Shown here one piece after another: positions 1 through 8,065 of a DNA stretch of 64,000 bases. Each line of letters starts with the position of its first letter. Position 1 is the first letter of the stretch. The DNA comes from Herbaspirillum sp. DW155 (GTDB lineage Bacteria > Pseudomonadota > Gammaproteobacteria > Burkholderiales > Burkholderiaceae_D). The stretch lies in the NCBI RefSeq assembly GCF_037076565.1, contig NZ_AP029028.1, forward strand, positions 3,596,001 through 3,660,000, read 5' to 3'. The translations under genes and the position numbers were made by a program. The notes beneath the pieces were generated by a model. The model ran no database searches, was not told the DNA's origin, and saw only the letters and a program-made list of their open reading frames with translations.

Positions 1-150
1 GGAACTCTCCAGCAGGTTCTCCGCAGCGGCATTGGCATAGACGATGCCGCCGTTGGCGTCGAGGATGATCACGGCCGAGGCCAGCAGGTCGAGGCCATCG
101 AGGGAAGGAAGCGGTGTCTTCATGGGAGGATTCGTGATGCCTGGGGTCAT
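1..150 (-). CDS. glnL: nitrogen regulation sensor kinase NtrB (GlnL), N-terminus only
   Basis: Only the first 50 or so codons are present; the gene runs off the left edge. The visible peptide (LDLLASAVIILDANGGIVY, then ANAAAENLLESS) is the start of a PAS domain as in NtrB/GlnL, the kinase that phosphorylates NtrC when nitrogen is short. The start at 150 is chosen because the ATG at 123 has no ribosome site; the upstream ATG has a weak AAGA. It lies downstream of glnA on the same strand, the usual glnA-ntrB-ntrC order, separated by a terminator-like hairpin. Function comes from position plus the PAS start, because the kinase domain is not visible. Confidence 0.75.
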   Translation of the reverse strand, partial: MTPGITNPPMKTPLPSLDGLDLLASAVIILDANGGIVYANAAAENLLESS

Positions 151-242
151 GTCTTCTTGCTCGCTCTTGCGCAGTCGTTGATGCATCCTGACTAGCAATT
201 TTCGGGCGCACTGCACGCTGAGATCGATCGCGCCGCGCATAA

Positions 243-271
243 AAAAAAGGGGAAGCAAGCTTCCCCTTTTT
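243..271 (-). terminator. intrinsic terminator after glnA
   Basis: A perfect 7-bp stem (GGGGAAG / CTTCCCC) with a 4-base loop, flanked by A and T runs. Read on the minus strand it follows the glnA stop and ends in a T run, so it should end or attenuate glnA transcription before ntrB. Confidence 0.85.
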
Positions 272-289
272 CTCCGGATGCGGATTCGA

Positions 290-1705
290 TTACAGCGAGT
301 AGTACATGTCGAATTCGATCGGGTGCGTGGTCATGCGGAAGCGTTGGACTTCCTGCATCTTCAGCTCGATGTAGGCATCGATCATGCTGTCGGTGAAGAC
401 GCCGCCACGGGTCAGGAACTCGCGGTCCTTGTCCAGGTGTTCCAGGGCTTCATCCAGCGAAGCACAGACGGTCGGGATCAGCTTGTCTTCTTCCGGCGGC
501 AGGTGGTACAGGTCCTTGGTGGCAGCTTCGCCCGGGTGGATCTTGTTCTGCACGCCATCCAGACCGGCCATCAGCAGGGCCGAGAAGCACAGGTACGGGT
601 TGGCCAGGGGATCCGGGAAGCGGGTTTCGATACGGCGGCCCTTCGGGTTGGCCACGTGCGGAATACGGATCGACGCCGAACGGTTGCGGGCCGAGTAGGC
701 CAGCTTGACCGGTGCTTCAAAGCCGGGAACCAGACGCTTGTACGAGTTGGTGCCGGGGTTGGTGATGGCGTTCAATGCCTTGGCGTGCTTGATGATGCCG
801 CCGATGTAGTACAGCGCGAACTCGGACAGGCCGGCATAGCCGTCGCCAGCGAACAGGTTCTTGCCATCCTTCCACACGGACTGGTGCACGTGCATGCCGG
901 AGCCGTTGTCGCCGACCAGGGGCTTGGGCATGAAGGTCGCGGTCTTGCCGTAGGTGTGAGCGACGTTCCAGATCACGTACTTCAGGGTCTGGGTCCAGTC
1001 AGCGCGCTCGACCAGGGTCGAGAACTTGGTGCCCAGTTCGTTCTGGCCAGCGCCGGCCACTTCGTGGTGGTGCACTTCGACGGGGATGCCCAGGGACTCC
1101 AGGATCAGGGACATTTCCGAACGCATGTCCTGGAAGCTGTCGACCGGGGGAACCGGGAAGTAGCCGCCCTTGACGGTCGGACGGTGGCCGGAGTTGCCGC
1201 CTTCGATCTTGGCACCGGTGCTCCAGGAAGCTTCTTCGGAGTCGATCTTGACGAAGGAACCGGACATGTCCGCGCCCCAGCGCACGCCGTCGAAGATGAA
1301 GAATTCGGGTTCCGGACCGAAGTAGGCGGTGTCGCCCAGGCCGGAGGACTTCAGGTAGGCTTCAGCGCGCTTGGCGATGGAGCGCGGATCGCGGTCGTAG
1401 CCCTTGCCGTCGGACGGCTCGATCACGTCACATTGCATGAAGAGGGTGGTCTCTTCCATGAACGGGTCGATGTTGGCGGTGTTCGGGTCCGGGATCAGCA
1501 GCATGTCGGAGGCTTCGATACCCTTCCAGCCGGCGATCGACGAACCGTCGAAGGCGTGACCGGATTCGAACTTGTCGATGTCGAAATGCGAAACAGGCAC
1601 GGAAACGTGCTGTTCCTTGCCACGGGTGTCAGCGAAACGGAAGTCGACAAACTTGACTTCGTTGTCCTTGACCATCTTCAAAACCTCTGCGGCCGTCCTT
1701 GCCAT
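290..1705 (-). CDS. glnA: glutamine synthetase type I
   Basis: Joins ammonia to glutamate with ATP to make glutamine in the cytoplasm. At 471 aa it has the normal length of the GSI-beta dodecamer subunit. Visible signatures: [12 protein letters not shown] near residue 52, the glutamate/ATP-site block around [15 protein letters not shown], and [10 protein letters not shown], where Tyr400 is the expected adenylylation site, so GlnE control is likely. AGGAG stands just before the ATG. Upstream (1706-2010) are a sigma-54-type promoter and three NtrC-type sites, so expression should rise in nitrogen limitation. Downstream is ntrB. Confidence 0.98.
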   Translation of the reverse strand: MARTAAEVLKMVKDNEVKFVDFRFADTRGKEQHVSVPVSHFDIDKFESGHAFDGSSIAGWKGIEASDMLLIPDPNTANIDPFMEETTLFMQCDVIEPSDGKGYDRDPRSIAKRAEAYLKSSGLGDTAYFGPEPEFFIFDGVRWGADMSGSFVKIDSEEASWSTGAKIEGGNSGHRPTVKGGYFPVPPVDSFQDMRSEMSLILESLGIPVEVHHHEVAGAGQNELGTKFSTLVERADWTQTLKYVIWNVAHTYGKTATFMPKPLVGDNGSGMHVHQSVWKDGKNLFAGDGYAGLSEFALYYIGGIIKHAKALNAITNPGTNSYKRLVPGFEAPVKLAYSARNRSASIRIPHVANPKGRRIETRFPDPLANPYLCFSALLMAGLDGVQNKIHPGEAATKDLYHLPPEEDKLIPTVCASLDEALEHLDKDREFLTRGGVFTDSMIDAYIELKMQEVQRFRMTTHPIEFDMYYSL

Positions 1706-1817
1706 GCGAATCTCCTAAAACGAGGAAGTAGTATAAATTGGGTTGTTGAGCCGTTTTCTGCGACTGGATCTTTGCATTTGATACAACGGTCTTGCGCCGA
1801 ACTCAGTCGCGGATGAT

Positions 1818-1833
1818 AGCAGATTCCATGCCA
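1818..1833 (-). promoter_or_regulatory. sigma-54-type promoter of glnA
   Basis: On the minus strand the sequence TGGCATGGAATCTGCT has the GG-N10-GC spacing of the -24/-12 elements (consensus TGGCAC-N5-TTGC). It lies about 110 bases before the glnA start. The match is imperfect at the -12 end, but three NtrC-type sites upstream support it. Confidence 0.65.
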
Positions 1834-1921
1834 CCAACCTTTCAGGTGCGCCAATAATGGAATATTTTAGGGAGCACGCGCCAGACGCGGCGTTGGGAGC
1901 GGTGCAGAGCGACGGCCGAAG

Positions 1922-1938
1922 TGCATTTTTTTAGTGCA
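1922..1938. promoter_or_regulatory. NtrC-type site 1
   Basis: The 17-base dyad TGCAT-N7-GTGCA fits the NtrC consensus TGCAC-N7-GTGCA with one half-site mismatch. It is the site nearest the glnA promoter, about 90 bases upstream. Confidence 0.6.
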
Positions 1939-1950
1939 ATTTACTCAAAA

Positions 1951-1967
1951 TGCACCGCAATAATGCA
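1951..1967. promoter_or_regulatory. NtrC-type site 2
   Basis: The 17-base dyad TGCAC-N7-ATGCA fits the NtrC consensus with one mismatch. It lies 29 bases from site 1. Confidence 0.6.
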
Positions 1968-1990
1968 TACCTTCAACGCGAGAGGCGAAT

Positions 1991-2007
1991 TGCACCAATC
2001 ATGTGCA
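1991..2007. promoter_or_regulatory. NtrC-type site 3 (perfect dyad)
   Basis: TGCACCAATCATGTGCA is an exact TGCAC-N7-GTGCA dyad. It is the farthest from the promoter, about 165 bases upstream, as for an enhancer. It also lies 165 bases before the divergent rhodanese gene. Confidence 0.75.
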
Positions 2008-2171
2008 TGCTTCATATTGGGGCACGACTATCCGGGATGGAGCAGCATGCACCGGCCTGGGAAAATGGCTTAACTGTTTATATTGTTTAAAATCAGCGGT
2101 CTTGCGCCGCTTTGCTTTTCCTCGACCTTATTGAATTCCAGACTATTTCCTCGCCCTTCAGAGACTTTCCC

Positions 2172-2633
2172 ATGAGCAACGACTCCATTCTCCGTACCGC
2201 CACCCAACGCGCCGCCGACGGCCAGCTCCCCTACGCCGGTGCCGTCACGCCGCAGGAAGCGCTGGCCCTGCTGCAGTCCGATCCCGCCGTCAAGCTGATC
2301 GACGTGCGCACCCGCGCCGAGCGCGACTGGGTGGGTGTGGTCCAGATCCCGGCGGCGCAGCACCTGGCGGTGCAATGGAATCTCTACCCCGAGGGCAAGC
2401 CCAATCCGCAATTCCTGGAACAACTGAAGGAAGTCGCCCAGCCGGGCGAGGTACTGCTGTTCCTGTGCCGCTCGGGCGTGCGTTCCAAGCATGCGGCCAA
2501 GCTGGCCACCGAGAACGGCTACACCCGCTGCTTCGACATCCTCGAAGGCTTCGAAGGCAACAAGGACGCCAACGGCCACCGCAAGACCATCGAAGGCTGG
2601 TGCAAGGCCGGTCTGCCGTGGACCGGCGCCTGA
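2172..2633 (+). CDS. rhodanese-like sulfurtransferase
   Basis: A 153-aa single-domain rhodanese expected to carry sulfur as a persulfide on Cys99, in the active loop CRSGVRS. The substrate-side motif VKLIDVRTRAERDWVG (residues 40-55) is the CH2A-like strand. There is no signal peptide, so it is cytoplasmic. The ATG at 2172 is preferred to an upstream ATG at 2112 because the homologous region begins here; the extra 20 residues would be AT-rich and atypical. It is transcribed away from glnA. The biological acceptor cannot be inferred. Confidence 0.88.
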   Translation: MSNDSILRTATQRAADGQLPYAGAVTPQEALALLQSDPAVKLIDVRTRAERDWVGVVQIPAAQHLAVQWNLYPEGKPNPQFLEQLKEVAQPGEVLLFLCRSGVRSKHAAKLATENGYTRCFDILEGFEGNKDANGHRKTIEGWCKAGLPWTGA

Positions 2634-2651
2634 ACGCGACGGCGGGCACCT

Positions 2652-3356
2652 TCATCCATGCAGGCTGCGCGCCTGCAAGGCGCTGCCCAGCGACTGCAGC
2701 AAGAGGCTGATGGCTTCCAGGCCATCAGCACCGGCGCGCAGCGCTTCTTCCAGACAATCGAGCAAGGCCACGATCTCCAGCCGCCCCATGGTCAGGGCTG
2801 CACCCTTCATGCGATGGGCCAGTTGCGCCATGCGCGCGCGGTCTGCCTCCAGGCTGGCCTGCTCCAGGGCTTGCAGGTCGCGCAGCGTGGTCTGCAGGAA
2901 GAGCCGGTCCAGGTCGCGGCTGTGCTCCTCTTGCGGCGTGCCGGCATTGCCCACGTCGTCACTGTCGTGATCGCACCAGAGCACCAGCAGGCGGCGGATG
3001 GCCTGGGTCTGCAGGGGCTTGCCCAGCATGCCATCCATGCCGCTGTCCAGGCAGCGTTGCACGTGCTGGGCATCGGTCTCGGCGGAAATGCCGATCAGGG
3101 GTGTGTAGGGACGACTGGGCTCCTGCTGCTCCAGGCGCCGCACCTGACGCGCCACTTCCTGACCCGGCATGTCGGGCAGGAAGCAATCCAGCAGCACCAA
3201 TCCATACGACCGACCCTGAATGGCAGCCAGGGCGCTGCTGCCATCGGCCACGCAATCGACCTGGCAGCCCAGCCTTTGCAGGCGATTTTGAATGGCATAT
3301 CGGATGGTGGCCGAATCATCGACCAGCAGCACGCCGGTGTCATTCGGGCAGGTCAT
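2652..3356 (-). CDS. response-regulator receiver fused to HPt domain
   Basis: A 234-aa protein with an N-terminal receiver domain (residues 8-125) and a C-terminal histidine phosphotransfer domain. Receiver residues visible: Asp13/Asp14, phospho-acceptor Asp57 in LLDCFLPD, Lys113 in GKP. The HPt histidine is His181 in LAHRMKGAA. No kinase or DNA-binding domain is present, so it resembles the last two modules of a BvgS/EvgS-type hybrid kinase as a separate protein. AGAGGGA lies at a good distance before the chosen ATG; an ATG at 3380 touching the upstream stop is possible. It follows the LuxR-type regulator gene in the same operon and probably passes phosphate to or from it. Confidence 0.85.
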   Translation of the reverse strand: MTCPNDTGVLLVDDSATIRYAIQNRLQRLGCQVDCVADGSSALAAIQGRSYGLVLLDCFLPDMPGQEVARQVRRLEQQEPSRPYTPLIGISAETDAQHVQRCLDSGMDGMLGKPLQTQAIRRLLVLWCDHDSDDVGNAGTPQEEHSRDLDRLFLQTTLRDLQALEQASLEADRARMAQLAHRMKGAALTMGRLEIVALLDCLEEALRAGADGLEAISLLLQSLGSALQARSLHG

Positions 3357-3380
3357 TACGCTTTCCCTCTGGTGCGGCAT

Positions 3381-4106
3381 TTACAGCTCCTTGATCTGGT
3401 ATTCGATCTTGAACAATTCGTGGTCGCTACGCACGCCCAGCTTGCGGAAGGCCGACTGTTTCTGCCCGCTGATGGTCTTGATGCTGCGGGCGAATTTCTC
3501 GGCGATCTCGGTGACGGACATCCCATCGAGACAACAACGCAAGACTTCCCGTTCGCGTGGCGACAGGCTGGGCATGTCTGACAGCGTATCGGAACAAGCC
3601 TGTACGTTGCCGGTGCGGGGGCGTTTCGGTCGTGGCTCGGGCTGACTGCGGGTGGTGGCCTCGGCGGCCTGCATGGCGGCCAGTTCGCGGGTCATGGCGC
3701 TGTTGAGATATTCACGTCCACGGCTGACGATACGAATGGCCTGTATCAATTCGGTCAATTCCTGCGACTTGCCGACAAAGCCGCGCGCGCCCGCCTTCAT
3801 CGCCATGGCCACGGTGGCCGGGCTGCTGTGGGCCGAGGTCACCAGGATTTTGCTGCGCGGGAAACGGACCCGCAGGGCGCGAATCAGGTTCAAGCCATCG
3901 ATGTCATTGCTGCCCAGCGAATAATCGATCAGCAACAGGTCGGCCGGCGAGGCGCGCAGCGCCGTCATCAGCTCCTTGCTGGTGGCGAAGGCGCCGACGA
4001 CGGCAAAGTCCGGTTCCTCGGCCAGGCGCTTGGCCAGGCCATAACGCACCACGGCGTGGTCATCGAGCAAGGCGATGCGCATCGCCGATGCCAAGGTCCA
4101 GGTCAT
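3381..4106 (-). CDS. NarL/LuxR-family response regulator
   Basis: A 241-aa DNA-binding response regulator. The receiver domain (about 10-130) shows Asp15/Asp16, phospho-acceptor Asp61 in LLIDYSLG and the GK motif near residue 113. A proline/arginine-rich linker leads to a LuxR-type helix-turn-helix (LSPREREVLRCCLDGMS... SIKTISGQKQ...KLGVRSD). The start at 4106 follows GGAGGGG; the longer ORF lacks a ribosome site. It is closest in style to EvgA/BvgA regulators. The REC-HPt gene starts next to its stop. No histidine kinase gene is nearby, so the stimulus is unknown. Confidence 0.88.
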   Translation of the reverse strand: MTWTLASAMRIALLDDHAVVRYGLAKRLAEEPDFAVVGAFATSKELMTALRASPADLLLIDYSLGSNDIDGLNLIRALRVRFPRSKILVTSAHSSPATVAMAMKAGARGFVGKSQELTELIQAIRIVSRGREYLNSAMTRELAAMQAAEATTRSQPEPRPKRPRTGNVQACSDTLSDMPSLSPREREVLRCCLDGMSVTEIAEKFARSIKTISGQKQSAFRKLGVRSDHELFKIEYQIKEL

Positions 4107-4481
4107 GCGCTCTCCCCTCCGAATATTGATCTCATGAAGCTGCTGCGGTGCGTCATCCCGGACGCACGATACGAGCGCTGGCAAAGGCGTTATTGTGGTC
4201 GAGGGCAGCCAGCAAGCGCATAAGAATCGTCTGAAAAACCAAGAGAAATCGCAGCGTTCACTACTTTACCGCCCTTGCCGGATGCTGACGATAGCGTCAG
4301 CTTTGTAACACGCTGTATGAAGGAACATGCTTGCTGCGCTACAGTGGCGCCCATTGGCCCGGATCAGCGGCGCCGCCGCTCGCTGGAGGGCGCATTACAC
4401 TTTCTTACAGCCCGTGGCGCACCCGTTGAGGATACTGGCTTGCGGCTTTTCTCCACTTTTTTGATACAGCGAGGCTTGTTG
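4107..4481. other. intergenic region with a 7-bp hairpin
   Basis: The region separates the divergent regulator gene and the DUF1800 gene and must hold both promoters. The only clear structure is GCTGACG-ATAG-CGTCAGC at 4284-4301, a perfect 7-bp hairpin followed by TTTG, which could be an operator or weak terminator. No convincing -35/-10 pair was recognised. Confidence 0.35.
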
Positions 4482-6023
4482 ATGCTCCCCTCCCATCCCG
4501 CCCTGCCCTCCTGTCGCACTGCCTTGTTGGCGCTCGCCCTGCTGGCCGGCCTGATGGGGCAGGCCCGGGCGGCAACGTCTGCTGGCGCCAGCGCACCGCT
4601 ATCGGAACAGGAACGCGCATTGCACGTGCTGAACCGCCTGGCCTATGGTCCGCGACCGGGCGATCTGGAGCAGGTCGAACGCATGGGGGTGAAGCGCTAC
4701 ATCGATGAGCAGCTGCATCCCGAGCGCATTCCGCTGCCGGAGGACCTGCAGGCCAGCCTGGCTGCCTTGCCGGCCTTGCAGATGACGTCCATGCAGGTCT
4801 TCAACGAGTATGGTCCGCCCTCCTTCAAGCGCGACGCCAGCAAGGAAGAACAGCAGGCCGCGCGCCAGCGTGCATCGCGAGAACTGCCACCGCAATTCCA
4901 CATGGCGCGCCTGCTGCAGGCCACCCAAAGCCCGCGCCAGCTGGAAGAAGTGATGACCGAGTTCTGGGCCAATCACTTCAACGTCTTCGAGGGCAAAGAG
5001 TGGGTGCTCTACTGGGTCGGCGATTATGAAAAGAGCGCCATCCGTCCCTACGCGCTGGGCAATTTCCGCGATCTGCTGGGTGCGGTGGCGCATCATCCGG
5101 CCATGCTCTACTACCTCGACAACTGGCTCTCCAGTGGCACCGGCACGCCCGGTGCGCGCGGGCGCTTCAAGGGCCTCAACGAAAACTATGCGCGCGAGCT
5201 GATGGAGCTGCATACCCTGGGCGTGGATGGCGGCTATCAGCAGGCGGACGTGATCACGCTGGCGCGCATCCTCTCCGGCTGGACCATCGACGTGGATGCC
5301 ATGAAGGCCGGCGCCTCGCCCTTCCGCTTCGTCGCCCAGCGCCATGACGATGGCCCGAAGGTCTTCCTGGGCAAGCCGTTGCAGGCCAGCGGCTATCAGG
5401 AAGGTGAAGCGGCGCTGGACATCCTGGCCAGCCACCCCTCGACGGCCCGTTTCATCTCGACCCAGCTGGTGGAATATTTCGTCTCGGACCAGCCCGATCC
5501 GGCACTGGTGAACAAACTCGCGCAAAAATTCCTGGCCAGCCATGGCGATATCCGGGCAGTGTTGCAGACGCTCTTCGACAGCCCGCAATTCTGGGCGCGC
5601 AGCAATTACCAGACGCAGTTCAAGACACCCTACCAGTTCGTGGTTTCAGCCCTGCGTGCAGGCGATATCCCGGTGCGCAACAGCAAGCCGGTCAATGGCG
5701 AGCTGGGTCAATTCGGCATGCCGCTCTATGGCTGGCTCACGCCGGAAGGCTACAAGTATTCGCAGGCGGCCTGGCTCAATCCGGGAGCGCTGCTGCGGCG
5801 GATCAACTTTGCCGGCAGCCTGGCCGGTGGCAAGTCACCGATTGCCCGCGCTGAAGGCGCGCCGGCCCCCTCCAACGCCGAAGCCCCGCCGCTGGATGCC
5901 CAGCAGTTGCTGCGCACGCTGGGCCCGGCCATCACGCCGCAGGCCGCCGCCCAGATCGATGCCGCGCCCGCCAACCAGCGCGCCGGCCTGATCCTGGGCA
6001 GTCCCGATTTCATGAAGCGTTGA
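4482..6023 (+). CDS. exported DUF1800 family protein
   Basis: A 513-aa protein with a Sec-type signal (ALLALALLAGLMGQARA, then ATSAG). After cleavage it starts with the family's typical EQERALHVLNRLAYGPRPGDLEQV segment, and it contains ANHFNVF and ENYARELMELHTLGVDGGY, the most conserved DUF1800 block. GAGG stands 10 bases before the ATG. DUF1800 proteins occur beside DUF1501 proteins in many bacteria, as here, with no proven activity. The two genes are 22 bases apart and surely co-transcribed. It should act in the periplasm or outside the cell. Confidence 0.88.
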   Translation: MLPSHPALPSCRTALLALALLAGLMGQARAATSAGASAPLSEQERALHVLNRLAYGPRPGDLEQVERMGVKRYIDEQLHPERIPLPEDLQASLAALPALQMTSMQVFNEYGPPSFKRDASKEEQQAARQRASRELPPQFHMARLLQATQSPRQLEEVMTEFWANHFNVFEGKEWVLYWVGDYEKSAIRPYALGNFRDLLGAVAHHPAMLYYLDNWLSSGTGTPGARGRFKGLNENYARELMELHTLGVDGGYQQADVITLARILSGWTIDVDAMKAGASPFRFVAQRHDDGPKVFLGKPLQASGYQEGEAALDILASHPSTARFISTQLVEYFVSDQPDPALVNKLAQKFLASHGDIRAVLQTLFDSPQFWARSNYQTQFKTPYQFVVSALRAGDIPVRNSKPVNGELGQFGMPLYGWLTPEGYKYSQAAWLNPGALLRRINFAGSLAGGKSPIARAEGAPAPSNAEAPPLDAQQLLRTLGPAITPQAAAQIDAAPANQRAGLILGSPDFMKR

Positions 6024-6045
6024 TTCCCTTATCGCAGAGGTCAGC

Positions 6046-7365
6046 ATGAACCGCCGCCATTTTCTCCGTTACCTCGGCGCTGCCGGCAGCGGCGCCATCC
6101 TGGTGCCGATCGGCTTGTCCGGTTGTGCCGTCGTGCCGCGCGGCGACCAGACCATCAGCCGCGCCAGCCACGCACCCGGCCAGGTGGCCTACGGCTCCCC
6201 CGCTGCGCGTGCGCACGCACAAGGCGATGGAGCACCGCGCATGGTGGTGGTGTTCCTGCGCGGTGCAGTCGATGGCCTGAACGTGGTGGTGCCACATGGC
6301 GATCCGCTCTATTACCAGGCCCGTCCCACCATTGCCGTGGCGCCTCCGGGCCAGGCCAATGGCGCACTGGACCTGACCGGTTACTTTGGCCTGCATCCGG
6401 CACTGCAACCCTTGATGCCGTATTGGGAAAGTGGCCAGCTGGCCTTCGTGCATGCCTCGGGATCGCCCGATGGTTCACGCTCGCATTTCGAGGCCCAGGA
6501 TTACATGGAAACCGGCACGCCCGGCCAGCACAACACGCGTGATGGCTGGCTCAACCGCTTGATGGATTACCTGCCGGCGGAGCAGTCGCCGCTGCAGGCC
6601 ATCAACGTCGGCAGCGCCACGCCGCGCATCTTCAGCGGCCACAATGTGGCAGCCAACCTGCAGACCGGCCGTGAGGCTGCGCGTCCGAGCATGATCGACC
6701 AGCCGCGCTGGAGCCAGGTCTTCGATCCGCTCTACGGCGGCGAGGACGCGCTGGGCAAGGCGTATCGCGACGGCATGGCTGCGCGCAAGCAGCTCATGGC
6801 CGAGATCAACAGCCAGGAACAGCAGATGGCCAACAATGGCGCACCGCTGCCCAATGGCCTCTCGATGGATACGGCGCGACTGGGACGGCTGATGCGCCAT
6901 GATCCGCGCATCCGCCTGGCTTTCCTGGCCGTAGGCGGCTGGGATACCCACGCAGGCCAGGGTAATGGCACCGGCAAGCTGGCCGGCGGGCTTGCGCCGC
7001 TGGGCACAGGCCTGGCCACGCTGGCGCGCGAACTGGGGCCGGCCTTCAATGACACGGTGATCGTGGTGATGTCCGAATTCGGCCGGACCTTCCGCGAAAA
7101 CGGCAATGGCGGTACCGATCATGGGCACGGCAATGCGATGTGGCTGATGGGCGGCAATCTGCGCGGCGGCAAAATCTACGGTCAGTGGCCGGGGCTGAAC
7201 CAGACGGCCCTGAACGAGGGACGCGACCTGGCCATCACGACCGATTTCCGCGCGGTGCTGTGCGCACTGTCGGAGCGGCATATGCGCATTTCGGATCAGG
7301 CATTGGAGAAGATTTTTCCCCAATATGCGGCGGGTTCTAAAGGTGTGCCTGCGCTCTTTGTCTAA
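6046..7365 (+). CDS. exported DUF1501 family protein
   Basis: A 439-aa protein of the DUF1501 family, related in fold to sulfatases and alkaline phosphatase. The N-terminus NRRHFLRYLGAAGSGA is a Tat-type signal, followed by IGLSGC, a possible lipobox with Cys27. Family motifs include VVVFLRGAVDGLNVVVP, AFVHASGSPDGSRSHFEAQDYMETG and VVMSEFGRTFRENGNGGTDHGHG, the last rich in metal-binding type residues. AGAGG precedes the ATG. Its partner is the DUF1800 gene just upstream; they probably form one exported unit of unknown role. Confidence 0.88.
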   Translation: MNRRHFLRYLGAAGSGAILVPIGLSGCAVVPRGDQTISRASHAPGQVAYGSPAARAHAQGDGAPRMVVVFLRGAVDGLNVVVPHGDPLYYQARPTIAVAPPGQANGALDLTGYFGLHPALQPLMPYWESGQLAFVHASGSPDGSRSHFEAQDYMETGTPGQHNTRDGWLNRLMDYLPAEQSPLQAINVGSATPRIFSGHNVAANLQTGREAARPSMIDQPRWSQVFDPLYGGEDALGKAYRDGMAARKQLMAEINSQEQQMANNGAPLPNGLSMDTARLGRLMRHDPRIRLAFLAVGGWDTHAGQGNGTGKLAGGLAPLGTGLATLARELGPAFNDTVIVVMSEFGRTFRENGNGGTDHGHGNAMWLMGGNLRGGKIYGQWPGLNQTALNEGRDLAITTDFRAVLCALSERHMRISDQALEKIFPQYAAGSKGVPALFV

Positions 7366-7453
7366 GACAGTGCAGGAAATTTCCAGGTTGGATTCGAGCC
7401 AGATTGCCGTTGTTTTGAACCCAGCCTGGTCACGATTGCCAATCCGGCTGATA

Positions 7454-7648
7454 TCACTCCGCCTCAGCAATCCACGCCGCCTGAATCGCCTCCAGAATGC
7501 GCTCACCCGACCGATTGGGATCATCCTCGAAACCCTCCAGCTCCATCACCCACCGATGCAGGTCGGTAAAGCGGATGGTCCTGGGATCAACATCGGGGAA
7601 CTTGTCGTAGAGTTCCTCGGCGATCTGCTGGGTATCAGTCCATTTCAT
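7454..7648 (-). CDS. iscX: IscX, small acidic iron-sulfur assembly protein
   Basis: A 64-aa acidic protein, the normal IscX size, with the family start MKWTDTQQIAEELYDKFPDVDP and the FTDLHRWV...FEDDPNRSGERILEAIQ core. IscX binds IscS and iron and tunes the rate of cluster assembly. It is the last gene of the isc operon, 33 bases after fdx, the usual place. Confidence 0.95.
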   Translation of the reverse strand: MKWTDTQQIAEELYDKFPDVDPRTIRFTDLHRWVMELEGFEDDPNRSGERILEAIQAAWIAEAE

Positions 7649-7681
7649 GTGAGTCTCCCTGGCACGGTGATGAAACCGGGT

Positions 7682-8020
7682 TCAGTGGTTTTCGGAAGCG
7701 TGGTTGATGGTGTACTTGGGAATCTCGACGGTCAGGTCGTCTTCGCCCAGCACCACCTGGCAAGACAGGCGGGACGTCGCTTCCAGGCCCCAGGCCATGT
7801 CCAGCAGGTCTTCTTCCTTGTCGGTCGGATCATCGAGGGTCTCGAAGCCTTCGCGGATGACGACGTGGCAGGTGGTACAGGCGCAGGACTTCTCGCAGGC
7901 GTGTTCGATGTCGATGTCGCTGTCCAGCAGCGCATCGCACAGGGTCTTGCCGGCGGGGGCATCGATCACCGAGCCTTCAGGGCAGAGGACCGGATGGGGG
8001 AGGATGACGATCTGGGGCAT
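7682..8020 (-). CDS. fdx: [2Fe-2S] ferredoxin of the ISC system
   Basis: A 112-aa adrenodoxin-type ferredoxin that supplies electrons during cluster assembly. The four ligands are Cys42, Cys48, Cys51 and Cys87, the same spacing as E. coli Fdx; Cys46 is an extra non-ligand cysteine. It lies between hscA and iscX in the isc operon. Confidence 0.96.
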   Translation of the reverse strand: MPQIVILPHPVLCPEGSVIDAPAGKTLCDALLDSDIDIEHACEKSCACTTCHVVIREGFETLDDPTDKEEDLLDMAWGLEATSRLSCQVVLGEDDLTVEIPKYTINHASENH

Positions 8021-8065
8021 GGTGGCTCTCGGGTCTTGTCTACAGTATTCGGGTGAGGAAATCGC

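Noticed and set aside
278..1816. 512-aa plus-strand ORF opposite glnA
   Set aside because: A high-GC antisense shadow of glnA; the minus-strand product is unmistakable.
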